Below, piece after piece: positions 24,201-32,681 of a stretch of DNA of 64,000 nt. Under the pieces are notes generated by a model, which was not told where the DNA came from, made no database searches, and worked only from the letters and a program-made list of their open reading frames with translations. The DNA is from Gavia stellata. Lineage: Eukaryota > Chordata > Aves > Gaviiformes > Gaviidae. The DNA lies in the NCBI RefSeq assembly GCF_030936135.1, contig NC_082604.1:4161001-4225000 (forward strand). The letters are read 5' to 3'. The stretch's first letter is position 1. Each line of letters opens with the position of its first letter. A program made the position numbers and the translations under genes.

Positions 24201-26646
24201 AACATGAAGGAAAAACTGTGGATGAGGCCAAGATTGCCTTCTTGAAAATGATACACCGGTGGCCAACATTTGGATCAGCCTTCTTTGAGGTGAAGGTAGG
24301 TTTAAAGGCCTTTATGAATGGCTTTGGTAGTAGACCAGCACTGGGGGATATGGAGTGATATAATTCCGTATCTGTGTTAAGTGAGAATGCATTACAGGCT
24401 GGCTTCCCATCATCTGCTGAGGAAACCTCAGTTCCTTGAAAGTGGGGAGATGGGTTTTTTATCCCTTCTGAACTATGCCTGTTATTTACTGGCTATGTTG
24501 TTGTTCCAGTTGTAATACTTCATATTACAACTGTGTAGTAGATGGGGTCTTTTAGTTGTAAAGATACTTAACTGTCCTGTCATTGTTCTCCACAACAAAA
24601 TGCTGCCTTGTATCTCTGGGACTCTTCCCTCAGAGCAGAACTGTACTAATCCTCTCATTCTGCAGTGGATACCTCCAGGAATCATTTCCCACTTGCTACC
24701 TTTAATTTCCCCTCGCTAGGCTCTTAACTGGTTTGCAACCAACCATTAAGCTATAATATTATATTATAATATTATATATAATTGGACACCGTTAAAGGTC
24801 ACTATGCATCTAATAGGGATCATTTTTTCATTTTCTGCTTATCTTGCTCTGCTACTTGTTTATAGCAAACCTCGGAGCCAAATTTCCCAGAGATTGTGCT
24901 GATTGCAATCAACAAGCAAGGAGTCTCACTGATACATCAAAAGACAAAGGTAACAGTTGCTTCTCAAGAATCTGTCTAAGGAAGGATTTCATTGACAGTG
25001 CTAGTTTAGGGACAGCGACAGGACCTTCTCCTTGAAGGAGAGGATAGAGTCCCTTTATTTATTTTCTGTGTGAAACCGAATAAAATGTTACTGCCTCAAA
25101 CCACTTCTTTGCAGTTTCTGCACTGGAAAGGAAACAGTATAGAGCATTTCTGAAAAAAAAGTGGTAATCATAATGGACCTGGGCAAAGCGGTAAGATCAG
25201 GCAGATGGATGGACAGTGCACTAGAGAATTTGCTTCAGAGAAATGCTTCGCAGGAAACCCAAACTGTCTAAAAGATCAGGTCAAATAACAGCTTTTACCA
25301 GCTCTCTAACCCAGACAAACAGTACAGTATTACCAAATTCCCAGGCAAAAGCATTTATGAATATCACTATTTGCTTTTAATAAGAGAACAAATATCCAGC
25401 GAGTTTTAGATTATTGTAAATATAATGGCAGTGTGCTAAGGCAAAGATCAATATATAATGAAAGGAAGTCTCATTAGAGCGATTAAGACTCACCTGCTTG
25501 GTGAAAATACAATATACCACTATTCTGGATGCAAGATCTACCTTGATCCACTGTGTTTATAAATGAAGTGGGGAAGAAAAAGAATGCTCTGGCTTTACAG
25601 GTTTTCTTACATAACAGCCCATTTTCATTTGAGAAATGTTGCATATCCTTACAGGATATTTTAACAGTCTACCCCTTCAATAAAATCTCCAATTGGAGCA
25701 GTGGGAGCACGTATTTTCACATGACAATAGGGAGCCTGGTACGAGGAAGCCGGATCCTATGCGAGACATCTCTGGTAAGAAGAGTTTTGTTAACTTATAC
25801 ACAAGAAACTCCTAATTTTTCCTTTACATCCAGAATTGCTATAAAACAATCCTGCCAAAACAGATGTTAAAACCAGTGCAGATATAAAAAGCATTCACTG
25901 CTAGGTCAATAAAACTGTAGTTTAGAACTGATTCAGTGCTATATAATGCCATCTGATGCAAAGAAGTAAGCCACAGAGACAAGGAAAAATAGTGATTTCC
26001 AAAATTCTGCCCATACATCAAAATTCTATCTATCTGAAGCATTAAGAAAAGACTGCACTTACCCAAAAAACTATGTAAGAGGCTTTTTGTCTTGCATGGT
26101 TTGATCCATCAATGCAGTAACACCATCCTTGTAAGATTTTACACTTGTCAATGAGTGGTACCACCTTTTTAAGAATTGGTTTCAGATTGTCCACAGACTC
26201 AGACAAGCATCACTGTATTGATATTTAAAGGTAAATTTGTAATGATAACATAAAAACATTTAAGGAATAACTTCTCTCCCAGAAAAGCTGCGATTCCTAA
26301 GTATAAGATGTCAATCTATAGAATAAAATTTTAGTTTGAGTGACAAGGAGACAGTAGAGCTATGCTCTGTAAAGCTTTGTAGCTCTATGAAGGGAAAAGC
26401 AGAGGGAGGAATAGTAAATAATTATCAAAACGGTGATAGCTGTTGGAAGAGGAGATGTCCATGCAGGGGAGAACCTAAGAAGATAAAACAGGGAGGAAAT
26501 TATAGTTGTATTTGCTTCTGGAGCTCTTTGAGAGATTTAAGACTTTTTTTCTTTTCTGACAGGGTTACAAAATGGATGACCTGTTAACATCCTATGTACA
26601 CCTACTAATGAATGCTGTAAACAAGCAAAAGAACCTCCCAGCCTGA
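189..26646 (+). CDS. MYO7B: MYO7B, unconventional myosin VIIb tail (28 exons, 5' partial)
   Basis: Myosin VII carries cargo on actin; mammalian MYO7B sits at microvillus tips and, with USH1C and ANKS4B, anchors protocadherins of the brush border. Twenty-eight exons join in frame to 1,295 codons and a TGA. In tail numbering (first visible codon = 1) they give charged lever-arm helix (about 1-70), MyTH4 (130-370), FERM (374-700), SH3 (705-757), MyTH4 (790-960) and FERM (965-1290). Recognisable motifs are [62 protein letters not shown] and [12 protein letters not shown]. Motor and IQ exons lie before the window. No frameshift or premature stop is seen. The sequence alone fits MYO7A or MYO7B; LIMS2 and GPR17 next door decide for MYO7B. 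One intron, 14647-15142, is of AT-AC type. Confidence 0.93.
879..1055 (+). CDS. MYO7B: MYO7B exon, end of helix to pre-MyTH4 linker
   Basis: Tail codons 37-95, phase 0 at both ends. Starts [15 protein letters not shown] and runs into [10 protein letters not shown] and [11 protein letters not shown], family motifs just before MyTH4. I chose the AG at 877-878 over the one at 862-863. It keeps the family length and leaves a normal distance to a CTAAC branch-like site at 856-860. Confidence 0.87.
1824..2033 (+). CDS. MYO7B: MYO7B exon, start of first MyTH4
   Basis: Tail codons 96-165, phase 0. An acidic linker ([10 protein letters not shown]) leads to [14 protein letters not shown] and [10 protein letters not shown], the conserved entry to the first MyTH4 domain. 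The donor is CTG|GTATCT. A purine-rich A/G stretch at 1732-1760 lies in the intron just before it. Confidence 0.93.
2952..3119 (+). CDS. MYO7B: MYO7B exon, first MyTH4 core
   Basis: Tail codons 166-221, phase 0. Contains [11 protein letters not shown], the MyTH4 signature, and [12 protein letters not shown]. Acceptor CTACAG, donor ATG|GTGAGA. Confidence 0.93.
3396..3476 (+). CDS. MYO7B: MYO7B exon, basic MyTH4 loop
   Basis: Tail codons 222-248, phase 0. A short exon coding a basic segment ending [15 protein letters not shown], matching the family's LTLKKKSKLTEE region. The acceptor is TTGTAG at 3390-3395; the next AG, two bases on, would shift the frame. Donor AAG|GTAAGA. Confidence 0.86.
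4042..4169 (+). CDS. MYO7B: MYO7B exon, MyTH4 linker and helix
   Basis: Tail codon 249 to two bases of codon 291. Ends in [19 protein letters not shown], very close to other myosin VII proteins. Acceptor TTTCAG, donor CAG|GTAGGA; exits in phase 2. Confidence 0.93.
5733..5859 (+). CDS. MYO7B: MYO7B exon, MyTH4 core
   Basis: Completes codon 291 and runs to 333. Contains [15 protein letters not shown] and [18 protein letters not shown], the most conserved MyTH4 block. Acceptor TTACAG, donor AAG|GTACAC. Confidence 0.95.
7303..7422 (+). CDS. MYO7B: MYO7B exon, end of first MyTH4
   Basis: Tail codons 334-373, phase 0. Encodes [20 protein letters not shown] and then EPPSWLELQ, the MyTH4-FERM junction. 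Acceptor ATGTAG, donor CAG|GTAGCA. Confidence 0.95.
7828..7857. repeat. (CA)n microsatellite
   Basis: CA repeats interrupted once by ATGCG, in a MYO7B intron. Confidence 0.85.
8286..8459 (+). CDS. MYO7B: MYO7B exon, first FERM F1 lobe
   Basis: Tail codons 374-431, phase 0. [20 protein letters not shown] and [13 protein letters not shown] fit the ubiquitin-like F1 lobe. Acceptor TAACAG, donor AAG|GTAAAG. Confidence 0.95.
9424..9651 (+). CDS. MYO7B: MYO7B exon, first FERM F1-F2
   Basis: Tail codons 432-507, phase 0; the longest exon here. [28 protein letters not shown] and [10 protein letters not shown] are family blocks. Acceptor TTCTAG, donor AAG|GTGGGT. Confidence 0.96.
10089..10256 (+). 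CDS. MYO7B: MYO7B exon, first FERM F2 lobe
   Basis: Tail codons 508-563, phase 0. [17 protein letters not shown] and [16 protein letters not shown] fit the helical F2 lobe. Acceptor TTTCAG, donor AAG|GTAAGA. Confidence 0.94.
10846..10963 (+). CDS. MYO7B: MYO7B exon, first FERM F2-F3
   Basis: Tail codon 564 to the first base of 603. [20 protein letters not shown] and EVTKFS are conserved. Acceptor TTGCAG, donor CAG|GTAACG; exits in phase 1. Confidence 0.95.
11057..11183 (+). CDS. MYO7B: MYO7B exon, first FERM F3 lobe
   Basis: Completes codon 603 and ends two bases into codon 645. [20 protein letters not shown] and LLELTFPEI form the PH-like F3 lobe. Acceptor ATCAG, donor CAG|GTGAGT. Confidence 0.95.
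11942..12111 (+). CDS. MYO7B: MYO7B exon, end of first FERM
   Basis: Tail codons 645-701 plus one base. [14 protein letters not shown] and [20 protein letters not shown] match the last strand and helix of F3. The acceptor is ATAG at 11938-11941 and the donor AAG|GTAAGT. Confidence 0.92.
12815..12996 (+). CDS. MYO7B: MYO7B exon, SH3 domain
   Basis: Tail codons 702-762. A compact SH3: [12 protein letters not shown] (the ALYDY-like opening is degenerate), [17 protein letters not shown] and a closing FLEDIYIIP. In mammals this part of the tail contacts USH1C. Acceptor TTCCAG, donor CTG|GTAAGA. Confidence 0.94.
13804..13931 (+). CDS. MYO7B: MYO7B exon, SH3-MyTH4 linker
   Basis: Tail codon 763 to two bases of 805. 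A variable linker is followed by [17 protein letters not shown], the conserved entry to the second MyTH4. Acceptor TTCCAG, donor CAG|GTGAAG. Confidence 0.93.
14489..14646 (+). CDS. MYO7B: MYO7B exon, second MyTH4, ends at AT-AC intron
   Basis: Completes codon 805 and runs to the first base of 858. [20 protein letters not shown] and LACQAFI are family blocks. No usable GT follows AFI. The exon ends at 14646, directly before ATATCCTTT, the U12-type AT-AC donor. Frame and conservation both support this end. Confidence 0.9.
14647..15142 (+). other. MYO7B: U12-type AT-AC intron of MYO7B
   Basis: Begins ATATCCTTTC, has the branch-site consensus TCCTTAAC at 15124-15131 and ends CAC at 15142, 12 bases after the branch A. 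Phase 1. It also contains a run of 15 G (14777-14791). Confidence 0.88.
14777..14791. repeat. G15 homopolymer
   Basis: Fifteen consecutive G inside the AT-AC intron. The length may be affected by sequencing error. Confidence 0.85.
15143..15296 (+). CDS. MYO7B: MYO7B exon, second MyTH4, starts after AC acceptor
   Basis: Two bases complete codon 858 (Ala), then [11 protein letters not shown] and EVTDQIF follow, then [19 protein letters not shown]. The start after AC at 15141-15142 restores AFI-A-IMKFMGD, colinear with the family. Ends in phase 2 at CAG|GTACTC. Confidence 0.9.
15297..17255 (+). other. MYO7B: MYO7B intron, about 2 kb
   Basis: No CR1, RNA gene or conserved coding frame recognised in this intron between the second-MyTH4 exons. 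Confidence 0.6.
17256..17411 (+). CDS. MYO7B: MYO7B exon, second MyTH4 end
   Basis: Tail codons 909-960 plus two bases. [20 protein letters not shown] is the MyTH4 core; [19 protein letters not shown] follows. Acceptor TTCACAG, donor GAG|GTAAAC. Confidence 0.95.
17412..20149 (+). other. MYO7B: MYO7B intron, about 2.7 kb
   Basis: The largest intron in this part of MYO7B. Contains one short CR1 tail (18867-18931); nothing else is recognised. Confidence 0.6.
18867..18931 (-). repeat. CR1 3'-end remnant
   Basis: AGAATATTTCAGTTGGAAGG, then GGACCTACAATGATCATCTA and GTCCAAC, the reverse complement of the CR1 3' end. Severely 5'-truncated. Confidence 0.8.
20150..20255 (+). CDS. MYO7B: MYO7B exon, second FERM start
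   Basis: Completes codon 961 and runs to 996. [20 protein letters not shown] and ICFPNET open the second FERM. The preceding intron (2.7 kb) is the largest in this part of the gene. Acceptor TTCCAG, donor CAG|GTGAGA. Confidence 0.94.
20391..20504 (+). CDS. MYO7B: MYO7B exon, second FERM F1 lobe
   Basis: Tail codons 997-1034, phase 0. [14 protein letters not shown] and [13 protein letters not shown] are conserved. The intron before it is only 135 bases. Acceptor TCATAG, donor AAG|GTAACT. Confidence 0.95.
21393..21480 (+). CDS. MYO7B: MYO7B exon, second FERM
   Basis: Tail codon 1035 to one base of 1064. [20 protein letters not shown] matches the family. Acceptor TTCCAG, donor ATG|GTAAGG; exits in phase 1. 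Confidence 0.94.
22577..22683 (+). CDS. MYO7B: MYO7B exon, second FERM
   Basis: Completes Gly 1064 and runs to 1099. [18 protein letters not shown] and DSIFHYHQ are conserved. Acceptor CTTAG, donor CAG|GTAACC. Confidence 0.94.
22801..22826. repeat. Perfect inverted repeat, 11-base arms
   Basis: CCCTCCAGAGG, a 4-base AATG loop, then its exact reverse complement. In a MYO7B intron about 120 bases after an exon. Confidence 0.85.
22954..23003 (-). repeat. CR1 3'-end remnant
   Basis: AGAATCATAGAATGGTTTGG, then GTTGGAAAGGACC and AAAGATCATC. About 50 bases, in a MYO7B intron about 150 bases before an exon. Confidence 0.85.
23150..23335 (+). CDS. MYO7B: MYO7B exon, second FERM F2 lobe
   Basis: Tail codons 1100-1161, phase 0. 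Starts [20 protein letters not shown] and ends ISPDEWKK. Acceptor CTTCCAG, donor AAG|GTAAGA. A short CR1 remnant ends about 150 bases upstream. Confidence 0.96.
24179..24295 (+). CDS. MYO7B: MYO7B exon, second FERM F2 lobe end
   Basis: Tail codons 1162-1200, phase 0. [20 protein letters not shown] then FEVK. Acceptor AAACAG, donor AAG|GTAGGT. Confidence 0.95.
24752..24782. repeat. AT-only simple repeat
   Basis: A 31-base run of A and T built from TATAATAT units, in a MYO7B intron. Confidence 0.8.
24866..24949 (+). CDS. MYO7B: MYO7B exon, second FERM F3 lobe
   Basis: Tail codons 1201-1228, phase 0. [20 protein letters not shown] is a conserved F3 strand block. Acceptor TTATAG, donor AAG|GTAACA. 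Confidence 0.95.
25655..25774 (+). CDS. MYO7B: MYO7B exon, second FERM F3 lobe
   Basis: Tail codons 1229-1268, phase 0. [20 protein letters not shown] and RILCETSL match the family almost residue for residue. Acceptor TTACAG, donor CTG|GTAAGA. Confidence 0.96.
26563..26646 (+). CDS. MYO7B: MYO7B last coding exon and stop
   Basis: Tail codons 1269-1295 and TGA at 26644-26646. [18 protein letters not shown] is the C-terminal FERM helix; the protein ends KNLPA. Acceptor CTGACAG after a T-rich tract. Confidence 0.95.
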   Translation, partial: GYKMDDLLTSYVHLLMNAVNKQKNLPA

Positions 26647-28300
26647 GAGTGGAAATAGAACCCATGACCTGTATCTGTGCCAAACTACCTATAATTTCAT
26701 ATTCCAGAAGAAATGCCATTTAAAAAAATATTAATCTTGATGATCAGTCTTCTGATCACACACTGAATGAACTGTGTTGCTGAAACATTACCACAAGGGA
26801 AGCTCAAGTGAGCATGTGCTTTCAAATACCTGTAACACTTGTCTGTCTTAGATGTAGTGTAAGAATTCCATTCAGACTTTAGATTTAGAGAAAGTTTAGC
26901 TGGATTTTAATGTAATATGGGGGTGGGACGCAGAGCAACCCTGATATGAGAGCCTCTTCTGATACTTGAAATCTCCATTCTTAAAGAGAGACACACATTA
27001 ACAGTTTTCTTCCTTTTGGAAAGAAAATGTTCCCTTATTGCATATGCTCTTACCAAATGCATAAACTCCTTGAGTCTTTGCAAACAAAGGTAATGTTATT
27101 GGAAATTCTAAGAGTGGAGAATTAAAGAACTAAGGGAGTGGCCCTTTAGTTGTAGGATAACTGGACACCTTGAAAGGTAAGATGCAGGTTTTCATCCTTT
27201 TATCGCTAGGTTATGTGCTGCAAGTTACAGTAGACTATGACAGCCGGTTACTGTCAGAATAGAACTGTCATTCCTGTGTGCTGCTAAATTTGCAGGCTGT
27301 CCACTGGTTTACGATTGCCTTGGTTAAATTAGATGGTTTTCTTTCTTCCCTATTTTATAATGCACTTGGAAACTAACAACTACTTTCTACTATGCAGTTT
27401 CTAGTAAGCATAAACAAACCCTGAAATGGGTCTGGATTTTGGGTACATTACTTTTACTCAGTTCCTCCTATTTCAAGTTAGAGATGTGCTATTCAGTACA
27501 AATGAGAATCAAAGAAGTCTAACAGACATCTGTTGAAGAGATATTTTTCCGCTCTATAAAAGTGTTCTCAGCTGGGAATTATGCAGACATTCGTTCACGA
27601 GACAAGAATAATAGCTTTAATTTCTCCTGATCTTTTCTATTTCCTGTTTAGCAGGCATTTTGAGTGGTAAAAGTTGATTCAGCACTTGTTCATCTCTCAG
27701 ACCTTTGTAAACACACAACTTTGGTCCTACAGGAACCAGCGTGTGCTCAGAATATGTAAAGCGTATATGCACTGTGGTGATGGTAAGCCTAGATGCTTAC
27801 CCCATCAGAGAACAAGTACTCCTTCCTCAATGACAAGCCCTCCCTTGCTCACAGTGAAACACGGACATGTCTTAAAGCATCCACACCAAGTTTCTTGAGA
27901 CACGATCTGGCAGTGCTGGAAAAGCAGCTCTGCCAGATCTCTCAAATTTGCCAACGTATGCACAATGGTTCTCTTGTTCCCTCAGATGTGCGTGCATGTG
28001 AAATTCAGACGCTAATGGGAGTTTTGTACATGGGTGGCAGGGAAGAGCCCCACTCTATTTGTGCATCTAAATGAGTGCCACACTTGTCAGAATAGTTCAT
28101 CCTTTTGCAAGCAATTAGATATTCCTGCTGTAATGCCCATTGCTGGCAATGGAAACTTTTGAGACTAATGACACTGAGTTGTTTCGTCATCCTAGGTCTG
28201 GTCTAACTGGCTGTAAGTGAGAAGCATTCAATACTTCAAAATTTTGCAGCCAAACTGTATTGTTTCTGGTTTTTCAATAAACACTGCAGAAAACCAACTA
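26647..28300 (+). other. MYO7B: MYO7B 3' UTR (inferred)
   Basis: Non-coding sequence after the MYO7B stop, inferred to be its 3' UTR up to just past the AATAAA at 28276. No repeat or convincing coding frame is seen. The cleavage point is a guess; earlier use of weaker signals such as ATTAAA at 27121 is possible. Confidence 0.5.
28276..28281 (+). terminator. MYO7B: Candidate MYO7B poly(A) signal AATAAA
   Basis: First well-placed canonical AATAAA after the MYO7B stop on the plus strand, followed about 25 bases later by a T-rich stretch (TGTCTTTTTT). Confidence 0.5.
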
Positions 28301-28697
28301 CAATGTCTTTTTTAACAAAAAATTGAGTATTTGCTCCAGATCCATGTAACCTAAACCTACCAAACATCCACTACAGCCTGTAAATGACCATAGCATCCCA
28401 TCTACTTGCCATATACACAGCACAATTTGTACAGCACAGCCTCTAAAAGGATGATACCCCTTTCTACACATCCTCATCAACCAACACATCACCATAGAAG
28501 CAGCAGAGATCCAAAATGTGAATTCACAACAGTGCATCATCAGATTTGGGCAATCCCCAGAGCTCCTCAGAGTGCGTAATGCTCTCTGGCTCAGCACTGC
28601 AAATGTTTGGGGGTTTGGGTTTTTTTTCTACTGTACAATATACAACTTTTTTACATTTTTTTTTGTGTGTGAAGATATAAAATGTATTACAGTTAGC
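28282..28697. other. Gap between converging MYO7B and LIMS2
   Basis: About 400 bases between the two candidate poly(A) signals. It holds a T-rich tract at 28617-28630 and 28655-28664. No gene or repeat is recognised. Confidence 0.5.
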
Positions 28698-28703
28698 TTT
28701 ATT
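28698..28703 (-). terminator. LIMS2: Candidate LIMS2 poly(A) signal AATAAA (minus)
   Basis: TTTATT on the plus strand reads AATAAA on the minus strand. It is the most distal of several such hexamers (also near 28922, 29454 and 29577) downstream of the LIMS2 stop. I saw none closer to the stop, so the LIMS2 3' UTR is probably 3-3.8 kb. Which site is used cannot be decided here. Confidence 0.4.
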
Positions 28704-31700
28704 AAAGGAACATAAAAAGGTACAGTATTAAAACATTTCAATCCACAATCAGATGTTTTGGTTAAACAGCACAAGCAGTATATGATAAAATGAGAGCTCC
28801 ACACGGTGCAGAATCCACACTGCTCATCAAGGACTGAACCAAGGCAAGTAGCTGCTTATTCTTTTACTCACTCTATACCATCCTCAGCACTTAATAGTGC
28901 TTTACAGACTAGTACAACCACATTTATTACATATTTGCCTGCAATCTATTCCTTCACCATCCAACCACTTTTTTAAAAAGTGTCAGTCACACCATCTAAT
29001 ACAAAACATGCGACATCTAGAAACTCTCTGTACAGAAGGTTGCACAATATTTGCCTACATTGCACAGACTGCTGGAAAAATAAAGACCAGGATGCAAACC
29101 CTAGAGAGCAGATTAGGTTGCCATAAAGAAAGATTGCAGGTGATTAACATACCCTTTGAATACAAACAAGCTTCACATACTGTGGTTTCTAAAAGCAAAA
29201 CCATTTTCAAGTGTACTCAGTGAATATTAGTGATTTTAATTCAGTATGTATAAATATGAATGTAAACTATATATGTATATAATGAGACAACAGCTTTTAG
29301 TAAGTGTAGACTTCTGAGCCAAGTTCAACCTTGATATAAATCTATACTCTCCAGTGGTGTGATACCTAGGATGAATTTGGCCAGCAGGTCTATTTACAGC
29401 AATGGAAAAAAGCATGCAGCTTATTTCTGACTGAGACCTTGACTTTATTTAAAAAAAACCCAAAACCAAAACCCCAACCTGACAGCCTATCAACACACTA
29501 AGGAGAATTCGTAAGTCCGCATCATATTCTACTTAGTTCTTAAAAAGTGGACTCAAAGAAGTAGAGGGAGATGCATTTATTTAAACTATTTATGGTTATT
29601 TCTCCTACTCCTTCAATTCCACTGTCCCACAAAAGGTATGTCAGTAATATTCACCACTGTAACTCTGCACATTGTAGGCTATGGGCAGCAGGAGTATGAG
29701 AAAAATAATTGTGAAAAATTAATAAATTAAGAGATACTAAGAGAACATCACCCTCTGCTAATATAGAGATCAGGGATTATGATGAGTTTTTTCCCCCAAT
29801 AATTTTGGGAAATGCTCTGAAGATAAGGACATAATCCAAATCCTAGAGAACTAAACAGCTTATTAAAGAGAATGATATCAATTGTCCTTTGAACACTGAA
29901 TTTCACTAGGTCTACTGAATTTCTAATATGAGACAAAGTGACAGCACACGCTAAACCTCTACTTGCAGTACAAAGGTAATTCCATTCACCTCTACATACA
30001 TGCATTTTTCCATTGCTGAACTTGAGAGTGGCCACTGAAAGAATATTGCCTATTGCCTGCTAGTTACACAGTCTTTCCATATTTACCAGTAGCTATATGG
30101 CTGTGTGTTCCTCCACCACCTTCCCAGGAGGCTGAAGATCACAGCTGCCCAGATTTAGCATTAGATGTGGCCTGTGACTAAGATTATAGGAACAGCCCTG
30201 AATGTTTTATGCTGAGAAGAATCTGCATAACAAACCAAACTGCACCTAGATCAGTAGTTCTTGTGTTTCATGCTGTGAAAAAAAGGCCAAAGAATAGGCT
30301 TACAAGACTGGTCTTTGCAGTGGCCACATATTACTGCACCAAAAGACATGCTGCTCTTTGTGCCCTTAACTAAAAGACCATTTAAAGGCTGGTGAGAGAA
30401 CAGCGACTAGCCACATGTTCTCCTAAAGCAGTGACAAAAGCAGCTACTATTACTGTAATCTACAGTGCATATTGGTCAGAAGAGGATGGAAGAGTTCTAC
30501 TGCTAAAATTAGGCCTATCCTATCCCCTCATCAGTGTTATAGTGGATGCAGTATACCCCAGTTAAAAGTTTATGGTAACTTACAGCAACAAAAAGCAAAG
30601 CAGCTGAAGGAAATTGAATTAGTAAAGCCAGTAAGTATCTAAGAGATGGTCTTGCATGTGGGATTGCTATCTGCACAGTTAACCAGGATTGCCCACCACT
30701 GCCGTGATATCACGGTGCAGTTTCATGGGTAGTAGCAACAGAAAGCATGTTAACAGCTACCAATGCTTTAGCTATTATCTTTAGATCTATCCTGAGCAGA
30801 GTGTGATGGCAGTGTGGACAATTTTAAGGTAGATTATTGCCCCAATCCAGTTGCTGCTCACACACACACAAAGTGAGGAAGCTTTAACTTCGTGCTAGCT
30901 AATTCACTGGGAGGTACATGTTGGTGCCTATGCCCAACTGCAGTCTTCATTTGACCTGCTAAACTAACCACTTTTTGGAAGATTTAAATCATGCAAGGGA
31001 CAGCAGTGCCTTTCATCCTGTCCACCTCACAAAAGGGCAGGCACAGTCTCCAACTATTCAGGGAAAGGGATTTTCAGGCTGCCCAGCTTAGTTCAGCACA
31101 AGAAACTATGGGGACATCTCCAGAGGTCTCAGAAGCTCGCCGTGAATATACAACACACAGGTGGGCTCAGGAACAGCACTGCTGATGGCTCACCCCTAAA
31201 GAAATATTGAGAATGTTCAAAACCAGTAAATTTCTCAGCATGTTGAGTTGTACTAGCAGATACAGTAAGACCAGTGAAACTCCACCAGTGACAGGCAAAA
31301 CTACAAAGCAGAACTATATGCTTAAGATGTACAGTCATGTCTGAGGTCCTCTCCTTATGTAAACTCAGGTCATAAGAAGAAAGGTGATGGGAAACTCTTA
31401 TTTGAAATTTTTAAGAAAAAGACTTCCTGTTTTTTTTCTGCGTAAGACCACACTTGCTACAAACTGTAAATATTAGCAACCCCTTCATGTAATTGGGCTT
31501 TCTGGAACGTGACCAACAAGCATTATCTCATCTTTCAAATAAAGTGAGAAGGATGGGGAAACTGAAGCACTTAAATTGGTACCTTATTATCAATTTGATT
31601 TCATCATGCAAAAGAATAACCAAGGCTCCAGCCACGTTGCCTCAAGAAATGTCAGCTATGCCAGTGGATAGGACATGCTTTATGTTGACCACTAGAAGCT

Positions 31701-32533
31701 CTAGTACCCATGTAGTAGTAGAGAACAAACCAAGAAAATTATAGTGTCAGTTTCTAACAAAACCTTTCATTTCCCTTAGCCACCTCCTCCTTAAGGAGAG
31801 CCAAAGGCTGAAGAGGCTGACATGGTCTTGACAATTGAAATCTTCTTAGTACTGAACAGGGAAGCAGCAAAGCAAACCTCTTCAGCTGTCTTAACAGTGG
31901 ACCTAAGCCAGACAAGTGGGCAGTGCAGATGCCGTAACTATTGGTTCCTGGGCTTTCCCAGTAAACCTCCAAACCAGAAGGACTGTACAGTATCTGTGTA
32001 TGCTCAGTAGGAATCTGGAGAAAGACCAGAACATTTTGCATGTAGCAAAGAGTGACAGCTTTCAGAATATTTGCCCACATATTAAAAACATTAAAAATGT
32101 CTTCACCCAGGGTAAGAAGAGAAATTTTTATACTTTAACTGAAAAAGAGCAAATCACATGTTTCTTCCATGCCTACACTCAACCACTGTTTCCAAATTCC
32201 TTAGACTATAGAGGAATGGAGAGAGAACTACAGTTCAATTGAGGAAGGAAAGACTGTATACAATTCCACAAAGGCAGGTAAGTTGTTATTAGCAAATTAG
32301 TAACTATCCTGTAAACTGCTCAAGCAGAAATCATACTCCTCTTTCTGTCAGTGTTAACAGAAAATTGCTTGAGAAAAGGGATAGTCAATATGCAAGCTAC
32401 GTTACCAGAAGCAGAGGAAGGTACTACTTATCTTTGGTTTCACTTGGTTTTAGTAATTGCCTCTGTAATCAACAGCTGCTGTGAACAGCAGCTTATGACT
32501 GCAAGAGTGCAGTCAGGAGACTGACAGACCTGT
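28698..32533 (-). other. LIMS2: LIMS2 3' UTR (inferred, long)
   Basis: AT-rich sequence from the LIMS2 stop to the most distal candidate poly(A) signal. I see no conserved coding frame, CR1 or tRNA in it. Its assignment as one continuous 3' UTR rests only on the absence of closer poly(A) signals on the minus strand. Confidence 0.4.
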
Positions 32534-32681
32534 TTAAGCAGAGTTTAAATCCAGAGCTTTGGGATGTGCCTTCTTGGATGCCAGCTCTGACAACTTCTTC
32601 AGGCGTTTCTTCAGCTCCAGAGGGAATTTCTCATAGCACTTCTTGCATACAGGCTTCATGTCAAACTCCACAAACTTATTC
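32534..32681 (-). CDS. LIMS2: LIMS2 exon 10, LIM5 end, tail and stop
   Basis: [20 protein letters not shown], then the basic helix [18 protein letters not shown], ending PKALDLNSA and TAA at 32534-32536. Acceptor TTAAAG. Confidence 0.96.
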
